A DNA stretch of 64,000 nt from Dokdonella_A sp963758365 (GTDB taxonomy: Bacteria > Pseudomonadota > Gammaproteobacteria > Xanthomonadales > Rhodanobacteraceae). Positions 17,314 through 26,327 of the stretch are shown piece by piece; positions within the stretch are counted from its first letter, which is position 1; every line of letters begins with the position of its first letter. A model generated the notes under the pieces. The model was not told the DNA's origin. It saw nothing but the letters and a program-made list of their open reading frames with translations, and did not search any database. The position numbers and the translations under genes were made by a program. The stretch spans positions 2,480,001 to 2,544,000 of the forward strand of contig CAVWVB010000001.1 in assembly GCA_963758365.1 (NCBI GenBank). Direction: 5' to 3'.

Positions 17314-18612
17314 TCAACGCTGGCGGAATGGCCCCCAGCTCGGCTCGCGCACATCACCTTCGGCAAGTCCCAGACGCTGGCGAACGCGTCCGTCAGCCGA
17401 CACTGCATACAGCACGCCGCGTGAACCTTCGCTGGCGGCATACAGCAGCATGCTTCCGTTGGGTGCAAAACTCGGGGATTCATCTTGGCTTCCGGGCGAC
17501 ACCAGGGTGTTCTGGTTGGTCGTCCGGTCAAGGATCGCGATACGATACACGTTTCCGCTGCCCTGCACCATTGCGATCTTGATGCCCTTGGCGTCGACCA
17601 CGCTCGGACTCGCGTTGTACTGGCCCGTGAACGTGACCCGCGCGGCATCGCCGCCGGACGGGGAAATCTGGTAGATCTGCGGCTTGCCGGAACGATCCGA
17701 GGTGAAATACAGGCTCTGCCCGTCCGGAGCCCACACCGGCTCGGTATCGATCGCGAAGTGACGCGTGATCTGGGTCAGGCTGCGACTGCCCAGATCCATG
17801 ATGTAGAGGTCCGGATTGCCGCCCTTGGACAGACTCAGCGCGAGGCGGCTGCCATCGGGCGAGAACGCGGGCGCGCTGTTGATGCCGCGGCTGTTCGACA
17901 CGACCTGGCGCGCACCGCTGCCCAGATCCTGCACGTAGACCGCCGAATTGCCGCTCTCGAACGAGACGTAGGCGATCCTGCGGCCATCCGGCGACCACTT
18001 CGGCGACAGCAACGCCTCGCGCGAGCGCACGACGACCTGCGGATTGAACCCGTCGGAGTCGGCGACCATCAGCGAGTACTGGTAGTTCGGCGCCGAGCCG
18101 GTCGCGGTGATGTAGGCGATGCGCGTCCAGAACGCGCCGCGCACGCCGAGGATCTTCTCGTAGACGATGTCGGCGATCTGGTGGGCGACATCGCGCAGGC
18201 CGCTGCGCTGCCCGCTGATCGCACCGTCGGTCATGCGCTGCTGGCGCGCGACATCGAACAGCGCGTACTGCACGCGCACCGCGTCGCCACCGGCATCGGA
18301 CATGCTGCCGACGACCAGATAGTCCTGCTTGAGCAGACGCCAGGTCGCGAACTTGACGTCTTCCTGACGCGTCGGAAACTCGACGATGTCGCTCTTGGGC
18401 AGCGTGCGGAACTGGCCCGAGCGCGCGAGATCGGCACTCACGATGTCGCCCGGGTTGGACTCCGGCGGCAGGGTCGTGCCGTTGAATCCGAACGGCACGA
18501 CCGCGATCGGCAACGCGCTCGCGGTGCCGTTGACGATGTCGATATCGAGTCCTTGCGCACGCACGCCGCTCGCGGCGAACAACGCGGCGAGCAGCAGCAT
18601 CAGGTGACTCAT
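17314..18612 (-). CDS. tolB: Tol-Pal system beta-propeller protein TolB
   Basis: About 432 residues starting MSHLMLLLAALFAASGVRAQ, a cleavable signal peptide behind GGAAGGA. The N-terminal domain (residues 20-160) is followed by a beta-propeller with PD40-type repeats: SPKWSPDGRRIAYVS, APAFSPDGSRLALSL, EPVWAPDGQSLYFTSDRSGK, SPSFAPNGSMLLYAA. TolB shuttles between TolA and Pal in the periplasm. It lies 26 bases after tolA and 84 bases before pal. Confidence 0.96.
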   Translation of the reverse strand: MSHLMLLLAALFAASGVRAQGLDIDIVNGTASALPIAVVPFGFNGTTLPPESNPGDIVSADLARSGQFRTLPKSDIVEFPTRQEDVKFATWRLLKQDYLVVGSMSDAGGDAVRVQYALFDVARQQRMTDGAISGQRSGLRDVAHQIADIVYEKILGVRGAFWTRIAYITATGSAPNYQYSLMVADSDGFNPQVVVRSREALLSPKWSPDGRRIAYVSFESGNSAVYVQDLGSGARQVVSNSRGINSAPAFSPDGSRLALSLSKGGNPDLYIMDLGSRSLTQITRHFAIDTEPVWAPDGQSLYFTSDRSGKPQIYQISPSGGDAARVTFTGQYNASPSVVDAKGIKIAMVQGSGNVYRIAILDRTTNQNTLVSPGSQDESPSFAPNGSMLLYAASEGSRGVLYAVSADGRVRQRLGLAEGDVREPSWGPFRQR

Positions 18613-18638
18613 GATCCTTCCGGGTTCTGTCATCTGCC

Positions 18639-19550
18639 TCATCCGTCGTATTTGAAGTTGAATTTGATGCTGCGCTGAAACACCTTTTCGTAACCCTGAT
18701 AGGGCAACGGTGTCGCCTTCATCACCGCCTGCTCGATCGAATTGCGCGTCGCGGGGTCCGCATTGCAGGGCGATCCGACGGTCACTCCGATCACGTCTCC
18801 GCCCGGAATCTGGGTGATGTTCAACGTGCAGCGCAGACCGGCCTGGGCGCTTTCGGGCCGGTTCCAGCTGCGCGTGACCGCGGCCTGGATCGCGGCCGCG
18901 TAGCGCGCGGTCAGGTCGTCGTCCGCGCCGCCGGCGCCGCTCTGCGCCTGTTCGGCAACGTGTTCGGTTTCCGGCTGGGCCTGCTGCTCGGCGTTCTTCT
19001 GGTTGCGGTCCTCCAGCTGGGTCAGACGTTCGCGTTCGCGCTTCAGCGCCTTGTCCGCCGCTTCGCGCTGCTTGCGGATGTCGGCGAGTTGCTTCTGCTG
19101 CTCCTCGCGCAACTTGCGCTGCTGTTCCTGCTCGAGCAGAACCTGCTTCTGGCGGATCTTTTCTTCCTGCTCGCGTTTTTCCTGTTCGGCCTGTTCACGC
19201 GCGATCGCAGCAACCCGTTCGCGTTCGATCTCGTCCTGCCGCTGTACCTGCGTGGGCGTCTCCTGGACGGGCTTGGGCGGTTCCGGCTGCGGCTCGGGCT
19301 TCTCCTGTGGCTTGGGTGGTTCCGGCTTGGGCTCGGGCCGGCGCACGGGTTTCGAGGTCGCGGGCCGCGCCGCGCGGGCTTTCGGCGCGGCGGTCGGTCC
19401 GACCAGCGTCGCCTCGATCACCGGCCCGGGCATGCTGACCGGCCGCGTCTCGTGGGTCCACCACAGGCCGACCAGCAGCGCGAGCACGCAGATCAGATGC
19501 AGACCCAGCGCCAGCACCAGCGCGCGCAACTTGTCGGCGAAGCGTTCCAT
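18639..19550 (-). CDS. tolA: Cell envelope integrity protein TolA
   Basis: 303 residues. A short cytoplasmic lead and one membrane helix (LVLALGLHLICVLALLVGLWW, split around residues 10-32) are followed by a Pro/Lys-rich stretch, a long charged coiled-coil rich in E, K, Q and R (residues 100-205), and a C-terminal TolA/TonB-like domain (YAAAIQAAVTRSWNRPESA to the end). TolA spans the periplasm and transmits the proton-motive force from TolQR to Pal/TolB. It is shorter than the E. coli protein because the helical domain is shorter. The start is the ATG 5 bases after tolR. Confidence 0.95.
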   Translation of the reverse strand: MERFADKLRALVLALGLHLICVLALLVGLWWTHETRPVSMPGPVIEATLVGPTAAPKARAARPATSKPVRRPEPKPEPPKPQEKPEPQPEPPKPVQETPTQVQRQDEIERERVAAIAREQAEQEKREQEEKIRQKQVLLEQEQQRKLREEQQKQLADIRKQREAADKALKRERERLTQLEDRNQKNAEQQAQPETEHVAEQAQSGAGGADDDLTARYAAAIQAAVTRSWNRPESAQAGLRCTLNITQIPGGDVIGVTVGSPCNADPATRNSIEQAVMKATPLPYQGYEKVFQRSIKFNFKYDG

Positions 19551-19555
19551 CGGGC

Positions 19556-19999
19556 TCAGCGCACCTTCTGCGCCTGCACCGGCTGGCTCATCAGACCGAC
19601 CTTGGGCACTCCGGCCGACTGCAGCAGCACCATCGCCTGGTAGATCTTTCCGTAATCCGCGCGCTGATCGCCTGCGACCAGTACCGGAACGCTCGGATTC
19701 TGGCGCACGAAAGCTGAAACTTTCTTGACCAGGGTGTCCTCGTCGATCGGATCGCGCTCGGCGGTGCCCAGGGTCAGGAACAGCGCGCCCTGCTCGTCGA
19801 CGCTGACCACGACCGGCTCCTTGTCGTTCTGGATCGCCTTCGCGGCCGACTGCGGCAACTGGATGTCGACGCCGAGATTGAGCAGCGGTGCGGTGACCAT
19901 GAAGATGATCAGCAGCACGAGCATCACGTCGATATAGGGCACGACGTTGATCTCCGCCTTGAGCTTGCGGCGCCTGCGGGTTCTTCCGAGATTCTGCAT
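19556..19999 (-). CDS. tolR: Tol-Pal system protein TolR (ExbD family)
   Basis: 147 residues. A single N-terminal membrane helix contains the proton-path aspartate in INVVPYIDVMLVLLIIFMV, followed by a periplasmic domain ending VPKVGLMSQPVQAQK. It works with TolQ as the stator of the Tol motor. It lies 35 bases downstream of tolQ and 5 bases upstream of tolA. Confidence 0.95.
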   Translation of the reverse strand: MQNLGRTRRRRKLKAEINVVPYIDVMLVLLIIFMVTAPLLNLGVDIQLPQSAAKAIQNDKEPVVVSVDEQGALFLTLGTAERDPIDEDTLVKKVSAFVRQNPSVPVLVAGDQRADYGKIYQAMVLLQSAGVPKVGLMSQPVQAQKVR

Positions 20000-20034
20000 G
20001 GTCTACTCCAACGCGATCCGGTCCGGGACGGGGT

Positions 20035-20721
20035 TCAGATCGCGTCCTCGACATGCGCCTGGCGCGCGAGGATCGAGGAAAATTCCTCGACGAACGTGTC
20101 GTAGCGCAGGCTGATCCGTTCGAGGCGGGTCGAATAGCGGTTGTAGGCCCAGACCGCGGGGATCGCCGCGAACAGGCCCATCGCGGTCGCGATCAACGCC
20201 TCGGAGATGCCCGGCGCGACCATCGCGATCGTCGCCTCCTTGACGTTCGCGAGTCCCTGGAACGCGATCATGATGCCCCACACGGTGCCGAACAGGCCGA
20301 CGTACGGACTGATCGAACCGACGTTGGCAAGGAACTCGAGGCTCTGCTCGAGACGGTCGACCTCGCGCGTCGAGGCGACGCGCATCGCGCGCTGCGCGCC
20401 CTCGAGCAACGCGCGCGAATCGACGCTGCGGCGCTGGCGCAGGCGCGCGAATTCGCGGAACCCGGCCTCGAAGATCGCGCCGCTGCCGGTGACCCGGTCG
20501 CCGCTGCCGGTGATGTCCTTGAACAGGCCGGCCAGATCGGCACCCGACCAGAAGCGCTCCTCGAACTCGTCCGCGCTCGCATTCGCGCGGTCGATCAGCG
20601 CCTTCTTGCGGAAGATGATGAACCAGGACGCGATCGAGAATCCGATCAGGATGCCGAGCACGAGCTTGACCGGCAGGCTGGCGCCGAGGACCAGGGCGAA
20701 GACGTTCAGTTCGGAATTCAT
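20035..20721 (-). CDS. tolQ: Tol-Pal system protein TolQ (MotA/ExbB family)
   Basis: 228 residues with three membrane helices: residues 6-35, about 130-155 (VGLFGTVWGIMIAFQGLA) and about 165-190 (ISEALIATAMGLFAAIPAVWAYN). The conserved EFLANVGSISPYVGLFGTVWG core is intact. The start MNSELNVFALVLGA overlaps the ybgC stop by 4 bases, the usual coupling in the ybgC-tolQRAB-pal operon. Confidence 0.95.
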   Translation of the reverse strand: MNSELNVFALVLGASLPVKLVLGILIGFSIASWFIIFRKKALIDRANASADEFEERFWSGADLAGLFKDITGSGDRVTGSGAIFEAGFREFARLRQRRSVDSRALLEGAQRAMRVASTREVDRLEQSLEFLANVGSISPYVGLFGTVWGIMIAFQGLANVKEATIAMVAPGISEALIATAMGLFAAIPAVWAYNRYSTRLERISLRYDTFVEEFSSILARQAHVEDAI

Positions 20722-21179
20722 GTCTTGACGATCTCGCGAAACAGATGATCGGGAATGGGACGCGGGCGAAAGTGTGCCGCATCGATGCAGGCGATGCGCA
20801 CGCGCGCCTCGACCAGCGGCGCGCCGTTCGTGGATTCGCGGCGCAGCGCCTGGCGCACGATGAAACTGGCCCTGCGCCAGGTCTCCGGCTCGACGCTCGC
20901 GCTCAGTCGGTCGTCGAGCCGCGCAGGCGCGTTGAATGCGATCTCGACGCGCTGCACGACGAACGCGATGCCCGCCTCGTCGCGCAGCTGCTGCTGGCCC
21001 ACGCCGCCCGCGCGCAACCACTCGCTGCGTGCGCGTTCGAGAAAATGCAGGTAGCGCGCATGATAGACGACCCCGCCGGCGTCGGTGTCCTCCCAGTACA
21101 CGCGGATCGGCCAGGTGAACGGCTGGGCAGGCGGCCGCGAATCGGAATTCCGGAATCGCGAATCGGCATCACGGCTCAT
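20718..21179 (-). CDS. ybgC: Tol-Pal associated acyl-CoA thioesterase YbgC
   Basis: 153 residues of hot-dog fold. The active-site region YWEDTDAGGVVYHARYLHFLERARSEWLR-type segment is present (shown here in part: YWEDTDAGGVVYHARYL). The first 16 residues (MSRDADSRFRNSDSRP) are encoded by a GATTCSSG-type repeat and are not part of the family core, so either translation starts later or the repeat has extended the N-terminus. It is the first gene of the tol-pal operon and follows ruvB by 72 bases. Confidence 0.93.
   Translation of the reverse strand: MSRDADSRFRNSDSRPPAQPFTWPIRVYWEDTDAGGVVYHARYLHFLERARSEWLRAGGVGQQQLRDEAGIAFVVQRVEIAFNAPARLDDRLSASVEPETWRRASFIVRQALRRESTNGAPLVEARVRIACIDAAHFRPRPIPDHLFREIVKT
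21137..21170. repeat. GATTCSSG-type repeat inside the ybgC start
   Basis: CGCGAATCGGAATTCCGGAATCGCGAATCGGCATC on the plus strand: four GAATCSS/GAATTCC units, within the predicted N-terminal codons of ybgC. It is the same repeat unit as at 15059-15090. Confidence 0.55.
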
Positions 21180-21251
21180 CGCGACTCCATTGCCGATCCG
21201 GCGCGCGCCTGCCGGCAGTCATCCGCGCCGGATCGCGCGCCGATGCGTTGC

Positions 21252-21285
21252 CTATTCCCCATTCGCGATGCCCGATTCCCGTGCC
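21252..21285. repeat. GATTCSSG-type repeat inside the ruvB 3-prime end
   Basis: CTATTCCCCATTCGCGATGCCCGATTCCCG covers the ruvB stop codon and its last codons. The unit is ATTCSSG, degenerate, 4 copies. Confidence 0.5.
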
Positions 21286-22307
21286 ACGAACAGGTCCTCG
21301 ACGCCCGCGCGCGGCGGCGCCTTGAAACCCAGATGCGCGAACGCCTTGCGGGTAACCATGCGCCCGCGTGCGGTACGCATCAGGAATCCCTGCTGGATCA
21401 GGTACGGCTCGAGTACGTCCTCGATCGTGCCGCGTTCCTCGCTGAGCGCGGCCGCGAGCGAATCGACGCCGACCGGACCGCCGTCGAAATTCTCGATGAT
21501 CAGCGTGAGCAGGCGCCGGTCGAGCGCGTCGAATCCTTCGGCGTCGACTCTGAGCATGTCGAGCGCAGCGGCGGCGACCGGCGCGGTGACCACGCCGCCG
21601 GCCTTGACCTCGGCGTAGTCGCGCACGCGCCGCAGCAGCCGGTTGGCGATGCGCGGAGTGCCGCGCGCGCGGCGCGCGATCTCGGTCGCGCCCTGCGCCT
21701 CGCAGGCGATGCCGAGAATGCGTGCCGCGCGCTGCACGATCGCGGTCAGTTCCGCGGTGCTGTAGAACTCGAGTCGCTGCACGATTCCGAAGCGGTCCCG
21801 CAGCGGCGCGGTCAGCAGACCCGCGCGCGTGGTCGCGCCGACCAGCGTGAACGGCGGCAGGTCGAGCTTGATCGAGCGTGCCGCAGGACCCTCGCCGATC
21901 ATGATGTCGATCTGGAAATCCTCGAGCGCCGGATACAGCACTTCCTCGACGATCGGCGAAAGGCGATGGATCTCGTCGACGAACAGCACGTCGCGCGGCT
22001 GCAGGTTGGTCAGCAGCGCGGCGAGATCGCCGGGGCGCTCGAGCACCGGCCCCGAGGTCGAGCGCAGGTTCACCCCGAGCTCGTTCGCGATCACATGCGA
22101 GAGCGTGGTCTTGCCGAGGCCGGGCGGTCCGAAGATCAGGACATGGTCGAGGGCGCCGCCACGCCGCCGCGCCGCCTCGATGTACAGGCCGAGCTGCTCG
22201 CGCACGGTGTGCTGGCCGAGGTATTCGGCGAGGCGCTGCGGACGGATCGAGGCCTCGATGAGTTCCTCGTCGGGGCGGGCATCGGTCGCAATGAGGCGGT
22301 CGGTCAT
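21252..22307 (-). CDS. ruvB: Holliday junction branch migration helicase RuvB
   Basis: 351 residues. Walker A is GPPGLGKTTLSHV, Walker B is LFVDEIHRLSP, sensor 1 is LVGATTRAGLLTAPLRDRFG, and a C-terminal winged-helix domain ends QQGFLMRTARGRMVTRKAF. RuvB hexamers drive branch migration with RuvA. The last nine residues (ARESGIANGE region) are encoded by a GATTCSSG-type repeat, an oddity at the C-terminus. ruvB is separated from ruvAC by kup, an arrangement I associate with Lysobacterales. Confidence 0.96.
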   Translation of the reverse strand: MTDRLIATDARPDEELIEASIRPQRLAEYLGQHTVREQLGLYIEAARRRGGALDHVLIFGPPGLGKTTLSHVIANELGVNLRSTSGPVLERPGDLAALLTNLQPRDVLFVDEIHRLSPIVEEVLYPALEDFQIDIMIGEGPAARSIKLDLPPFTLVGATTRAGLLTAPLRDRFGIVQRLEFYSTAELTAIVQRAARILGIACEAQGATEIARRARGTPRIANRLLRRVRDYAEVKAGGVVTAPVAAAALDMLRVDAEGFDALDRRLLTLIIENFDGGPVGVDSLAAALSEERGTIEDVLEPYLIQQGFLMRTARGRMVTRKAFAHLGFKAPPRAGVEDLFVARESGIANGE

Positions 22308-22310
22308 CGG

Positions 22311-22362
22311 GGGCCGCGATTGGGGATTCGGGAACCGGGATCGGAACTGGCGATTCCGGGAT
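22311..22362. repeat. GATTCSSG-type intergenic repeat (kup-ruvB gap)
   Basis: GCGATTGGGGATTCGGGAACCGGGATC and then GGCGATTCCGGGATTATCG: at least five degenerate GATTCSSG units in the 166-base gap upstream of ruvB. The copy begins only 4 bases before the ruvB ATG, so it occupies the place of the ribosome-binding site. Confidence 0.55.
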
Positions 22363-22473
22363 TATCGTCGGCTTGCTGCACCTGCGATAGGCGTACGCGC
22401 ATCGGGCCAGCAACCGTTCAGTATCGAACGAGACGCCTGCCGGGCCGAATGTCCGGTCTCCAGTCCCGACTCC

Positions 22474-24363
22474 TCAGATCTCCACCTGGGTACCGAGTTC
22501 GATCAGGCGATTGCCCGGGATCTGGAAGAACGCGGTCGCCGGGATCGAATTGCGCTGCATGAACAGGAACAACTTGTCGCGCCACAGCGCCATGCCCGCG
22601 CGGTCGGCCGCGACGATGCTCTCGCGGCTCAGGAAGAACGTCGTGTCCATCAGGTCGATCGGGCCGTCGCAGGCCTTGACCTGCAGCAGCGCCTGCGGAA
22701 CGTCGGGATCCTCGGCGAAACCGAAGCGCATGATCAGCTTGTGGAAGTTGTCGCCGAGCGGCGTGACCTCGATGCGCTCGTCGGCTTCCGCGATCGGCGT
22801 CTCCACGGTCTCGACGGTCAGGATCAGGTTGCGCTCGTGCAGCACCTTGTTGTGCTTGAGATTGTGCAGCATCGCATGCGGTACGCCGCTTTCGTTCGCG
22901 GTCATGAAGACCGCGGTGCCGGGAACCCGCAGCGGCGGGTGGGTCACGATCGAGGAAATGAACGGTTCGAGGGCGAGGCCGCCCTGCTTGACCTCGCGCA
23001 TGACCAGTTCCCTGCCGCGGCGCCAGGTCGCCATCAGCGTGAAGATCACCGCGCCCATGACCAGTGGAAACCAGCCGCCGTGCTCGACCTTGTCCGCGTT
23101 CGCGGTCAGGAAACCGAGGTCGACGGCAAGGAACAGCGCGCCGACCGCGGCCACCTGGATGCGGCTCCAGTGCCACATGCGCCGGAACACGATCATGACC
23201 AGGATCGAATCGATGGTCATCGTGCCGACCACCGCGATGCCGTACGCGGCGCCGAGATTGTCCGACGAGCGGAAACCGAGCACGACGGCCAGGGTCAGCA
23301 CCAGCAGCATGCGGTTGATCCATGGCAGGTAGATCTGACCCATCTGCTGACGCGAGGTGTGCCTGATCTGCATGCGCGGCAGGAAGCCGAGCTGGATCGC
23401 CTCGCGCGTGACCGAAAACGCCCCCGAGATCACCGCCTGCGAGGCGATCACCGCGGCTGCGGTCGCGAGGATCAGCATCGGCAGCAGCAGCATCGGCGGC
23501 AGCATGAGGAACAGCGGATTCGCGGCCGCCTTGGGATCGGCGATCAGCAGGGCACCCTGACCGAAGTAGTTGAGGACCAGGGCCGGCAGCACGAATCCGA
23601 ACCACGACCAGCGGATCGGCTTCTTGCCGAAGTGCCCCATGTCCGCATACAGCGCTTCCGCACCGGTGATCGCGAGGATCACCGATCCGAGCGCGAAAAA
23701 CGCGACCCAGCCATGCTGCACGAAGAATGCGATCGCGTAATACGGCGACAGTGCACGCAGCACGCCGGGATGTTGCCCGACGTGCCAGATGCCGAGGATC
23801 GCAAGCACGACGAACCAGACGATCATGACCGGACCGAACACCGCACCGACCTTGCCCGTGCCGTGGTTCTGGAACGTGAACAGCAGCACGATGATCACCG
23901 CTGCGATCGGAACCACCCAGTGGTCGAGTCCTGGCGCGAGCACTTCGAGGCCCTCGACCGCGCCGAGCACGGAGATCGCGGGCGTGATCACGCCGTCGCC
24001 GAAGAACAGCGCGGCGCCGAACAGGCCGAGCATCACGATCCACCAGCGCGCGCGCTGACTCGAACGCACGCTGCGCTGGGCCAGCGCGGTCAGCGCCATG
24101 ATTCCGCCTTCGCCCTTGTTGTCGGCACGCATGATGAACCCCGCGTATTTCACCGACACCACGAGGATCAGCGCCCAGAACACCAGCGACAGCACGCCGA
24201 GCACGTTGGCCGGAATCAGTTCCGCGCCATGCGTTCCGAAGGCCTGCTTCATCGTGTACAGCGGACTGGTACCGATGTCGCCGTAGACGACGCCGACTGC
24301 GCCGAGGATCAGCGCGCGCAGGCGCGAGCCGGTCCCGCTGTCGCTGGTTTCTTCCTGACTCAT
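22474..24363 (-). CDS. kup: KUP-type potassium uptake protein
   Basis: About 629 residues starting MSQEETSDSGTGSRLRALIL. The family signature GVVYGDIGTSPLYTMKQAFG is near residue 25, about twelve membrane helices span residues 17-430, and a C-terminal cytoplasmic domain follows. It imports K+ with protons. It sits between ruvA and ruvB, 22 bases from ruvA, on the same strand. The frame is open upstream into the ruvA 3-prime region, but the homology starts at this ATG. Confidence 0.95.
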   Translation of the reverse strand: MSQEETSDSGTGSRLRALILGAVGVVYGDIGTSPLYTMKQAFGTHGAELIPANVLGVLSLVFWALILVVSVKYAGFIMRADNKGEGGIMALTALAQRSVRSSQRARWWIVMLGLFGAALFFGDGVITPAISVLGAVEGLEVLAPGLDHWVVPIAAVIIVLLFTFQNHGTGKVGAVFGPVMIVWFVVLAILGIWHVGQHPGVLRALSPYYAIAFFVQHGWVAFFALGSVILAITGAEALYADMGHFGKKPIRWSWFGFVLPALVLNYFGQGALLIADPKAAANPLFLMLPPMLLLPMLILATAAAVIASQAVISGAFSVTREAIQLGFLPRMQIRHTSRQQMGQIYLPWINRMLLVLTLAVVLGFRSSDNLGAAYGIAVVGTMTIDSILVMIVFRRMWHWSRIQVAAVGALFLAVDLGFLTANADKVEHGGWFPLVMGAVIFTLMATWRRGRELVMREVKQGGLALEPFISSIVTHPPLRVPGTAVFMTANESGVPHAMLHNLKHNKVLHERNLILTVETVETPIAEADERIEVTPLGDNFHKLIMRFGFAEDPDVPQALLQVKACDGPIDLMDTTFFLSRESIVAADRAGMALWRDKLFLFMQRNSIPATAFFQIPGNRLIELGTQVEI

Positions 24364-24385
24364 CGTCTGCTGCCCCAATGGATGC

Positions 24386-24976
24386 TCAACGCAGGACGGC
24401 CTTGAGCGCCTTGCGGATGATGTCTTCGGCACGATCGCCGGCCGCTGCGTTGTCGCGTACGAGTCGCGTGATCTCGGCGGGCTTGTAGCCGAGCGTCTGC
24501 AGGGCCACGGTCGCTTCGCTGACCGGATCGGCGGGCACCGCTCCGGCCGCCGTCGACGTCAGACCCGCAGCCAGGCCATCGACGCGGTCGCGCAGCTCGA
24601 CGATCATGCGTTCGGCAGTCTTCTTGCCGACGCCGGGGATGCGCGTGAGCGCGGTGATGTCGCCGCCCTGCACGAGCCGCGCGAACTCGTCGACGCTCGC
24701 GCCCGACAGCACGGCCAGCGCGATCTTCGCACCGACCCCGCTGACCTTCTGCAGGTTGCGGAACAGGCTGCGCTCGGACTCGCGCAGGAATCCGTACAGC
24801 ACGACGGTGTCCTCGCGCGCCGCGTAGTGCGTGCAGAGACTGACTTCGCGGCCGAGTTCGGGCAGGTCGTAGAAGGTCGACATCGGCGCCTCGAGTTCGT
24901 AGCCGACGCCGCCGACATCGACCACGATCCACGGCGGACGGCGCGCGACCAGGATGCCCTTGAGCCGCCCGATCAT
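24386..24976 (-). CDS. ruvA: Holliday junction branch migration protein RuvA
   Basis: 196 residues from MIGRLKGILV, the canonical RuvA start. The OB-fold N-terminal domain is followed by helix-hairpin-helix motifs (LQKVSGVGAKIALAVLSG and LTRIPGVGKKTAERMIVEL) and a C-terminal UBA-like domain (TVALQTLGYKPAEITRLV) that contacts RuvB. The start overlaps the ruvC stop by 4 bases. Confidence 0.96.
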   Translation of the reverse strand: MIGRLKGILVARRPPWIVVDVGGVGYELEAPMSTFYDLPELGREVSLCTHYAAREDTVVLYGFLRESERSLFRNLQKVSGVGAKIALAVLSGASVDEFARLVQGGDITALTRIPGVGKKTAERMIVELRDRVDGLAAGLTSTAAGAVPADPVSEATVALQTLGYKPAEITRLVRDNAAAGDRAEDIIRKALKAVLR

Positions 24977-25548
24977 CGGCGCCGTCTCCACGCGCTGCGC
25001 GGAATGCCGATGCGCATGACGCTCGCACGCGTATGCGCATGCGCCAGCGCGATCGCGAGCGCATCGGCGGCGTCGGCCTGCAGGCGCCCGGAAAGCTGCA
25101 GCAGGACGCCGACCATGTGCTGCACCTGCGCCTTGTCGCCGGCACCGGTGCCGACCACCGCCTGCTTGACCTCACGCGCCGCGTACTCGCTCATCGTGAC
25201 GCCGCGATTGACGATCGCGCAGATCGCCGCGCCGCGCGCCTGGCCGAGCTTGAGCGCGGAATCGGGATTGCGGGCGAGGAATACGCGCTCGATCGCCGCT
25301 TCCTGCGGCGCGTACTCGGCGACGATCGCGCCCAGCTCGTCGAAGATCTGCTTCAGGCGTCCCGCGAAACTGTCGTTGCCGAGCAGGTTCAGCGCGGTAT
25401 GGAACACATGCCGCGCGGCGCCGCCCGGACCCACTTCGATGATGCCGACACCGGTGCGCTGGCTGCCCGGGTCGATGCCGATGATGCGCACCGTGCCGGC
25501 AATCGGAAACCGGGAATCGGCGATCGCCACGGGCGCCAGCGGGTTCAT
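24973..25548 (-). CDS. ruvC: Crossover junction endodeoxyribonuclease RuvC
   Basis: About 191 residues from the ATG at 25548 (AGGTG upstream). The catalytic acidic residues lie in GIDPGSQRTGVG, in AAIERVF and in QADAADALAIALAH. RuvC cleaves Holliday junctions held by RuvAB. The conserved protein starts at VRIIGIDPGS; a GTG there (25491) is an alternative start. The 18 codons between the two starts are made of GATTCSSG-type repeat (ADSRFPIAG), as in ybgC. Confidence 0.95.
   Translation of the reverse strand: MNPLAPVAIADSRFPIAGTVRIIGIDPGSQRTGVGIIEVGPGGAARHVFHTALNLLGNDSFAGRLKQIFDELGAIVAEYAPQEAAIERVFLARNPDSALKLGQARGAAICAIVNRGVTMSEYAAREVKQAVVGTGAGDKAQVQHMVGVLLQLSGRLQADAADALAIALAHAHTRASVMRIGIPRSAWRRRR
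25499..25535. repeat. GATTCSSG-type repeat at the ruvC start
   Basis: GCAATCGGAAACCGGGAATCGGCGATCGCC on the plus strand, four degenerate units lying between the two possible ruvC start codons. Confidence 0.5.
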
Positions 25549-25687
25549 GCAGCACACCTAGGCACGCTCGCGCCGCAGCGGTCCGCACGCTTCGCGTCGA
25601 CAGGTTCGCAGGCGCGGCCCGCGACCCGACGGTCGATTCGATGTCTGGCGGCGATCACGTGGCGCAGTCTAGCGCAGGCGCTCGCGC

Positions 25688-26317
25688 TCAATCGCCTGCC
25701 GGCGCAAAGCGCCCGTGGCGCAGGAACGCAAGCGTGAGATCGGCGACTTCCGACGAGAACAGCATGCCGGTGTGCGATGTGGCGACGACCTGGTGATCGG
25801 CAATCCCGGGCAACTGCGTCTCGACGACCGCGACCGTGCCGTCATGCGGCGCGCGCAGCGGGCCGATGGCGATGCCGAGGCCGAGCGGGAGACGCCCGGC
25901 AATCACGCCGACGCGGCGCGCGTCGTCCCACTCGACGATGCCGTCTGCGAGCACGTGCGCGCTTTGTCCCATCAGCCAGCGTCCACCAGGCACCGCGGCC
26001 ATCGCGCGCGCCACCGCGCTGCCGCGCAACGGCGGACCGAGGCAGACCAGATGACCCTGCGGCAGCGAACGCGCGCCACGCGTCGCCTCGAGCGCAACCA
26101 CGCCGCCGAGGCTGTGACCGACTACGTGCACGCGTTCGGCTGCGCTTGCATGCATGCGTTCGCGCAGACTCGCGATAGCCGGCTCGATGCCGCCGAACAC
26201 GCTCGCGTAGTCCATGGTCTGTACCGCATAGCCTCCGGCACGCAGGCGCCGCGCCAGCGGCAGCAGCGTGATGCCGCGCATCCAGATGCCGTGCAGCAGA
26301 ATGACCTGCTCCTGCAT
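25688..26317 (-). CDS. Alpha/beta hydrolase (lipase-like, PGAP1-type fold)
   Basis: About 209 residues from MQEQVILLHGIWMRG. The oxyanion strand VILLHGIW is followed by the nucleophile elbow GHSLGG (Ser69); a late acidic residue in APHDGTVAV and a His in VVATSHTGML complete a plausible triad. It is small for the family and lacks a signal peptide. It lies 10 bases downstream of aspS on the same strand and may be co-transcribed. The substrate is unknown; an ester of lipid or acyl type is likely. Confidence 0.85.
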   Translation of the reverse strand: MQEQVILLHGIWMRGITLLPLARRLRAGGYAVQTMDYASVFGGIEPAIASLRERMHASAAERVHVVGHSLGGVVALEATRGARSLPQGHLVCLGPPLRGSAVARAMAAVPGGRWLMGQSAHVLADGIVEWDDARRVGVIAGRLPLGLGIAIGPLRAPHDGTVAVVETQLPGIADHQVVATSHTGMLFSSEVADLTLAFLRHGRFAPAGD

Positions 26318-26327
26318 CGGGCGGTCT

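Noticed and set aside
20745..22562. Long plus-strand open frame opposite ybgC and ruvB
   Set aside because: Antisense artefact of GC-rich coding DNA; both genes on the minus strand have clear motifs.
21829..24405. Long plus-strand open frame opposite ruvB and kup, rich in His, Asp and Arg
   Set aside because: Composition is that of a reversed membrane-protein gene; no domain is visible and kup is certain.
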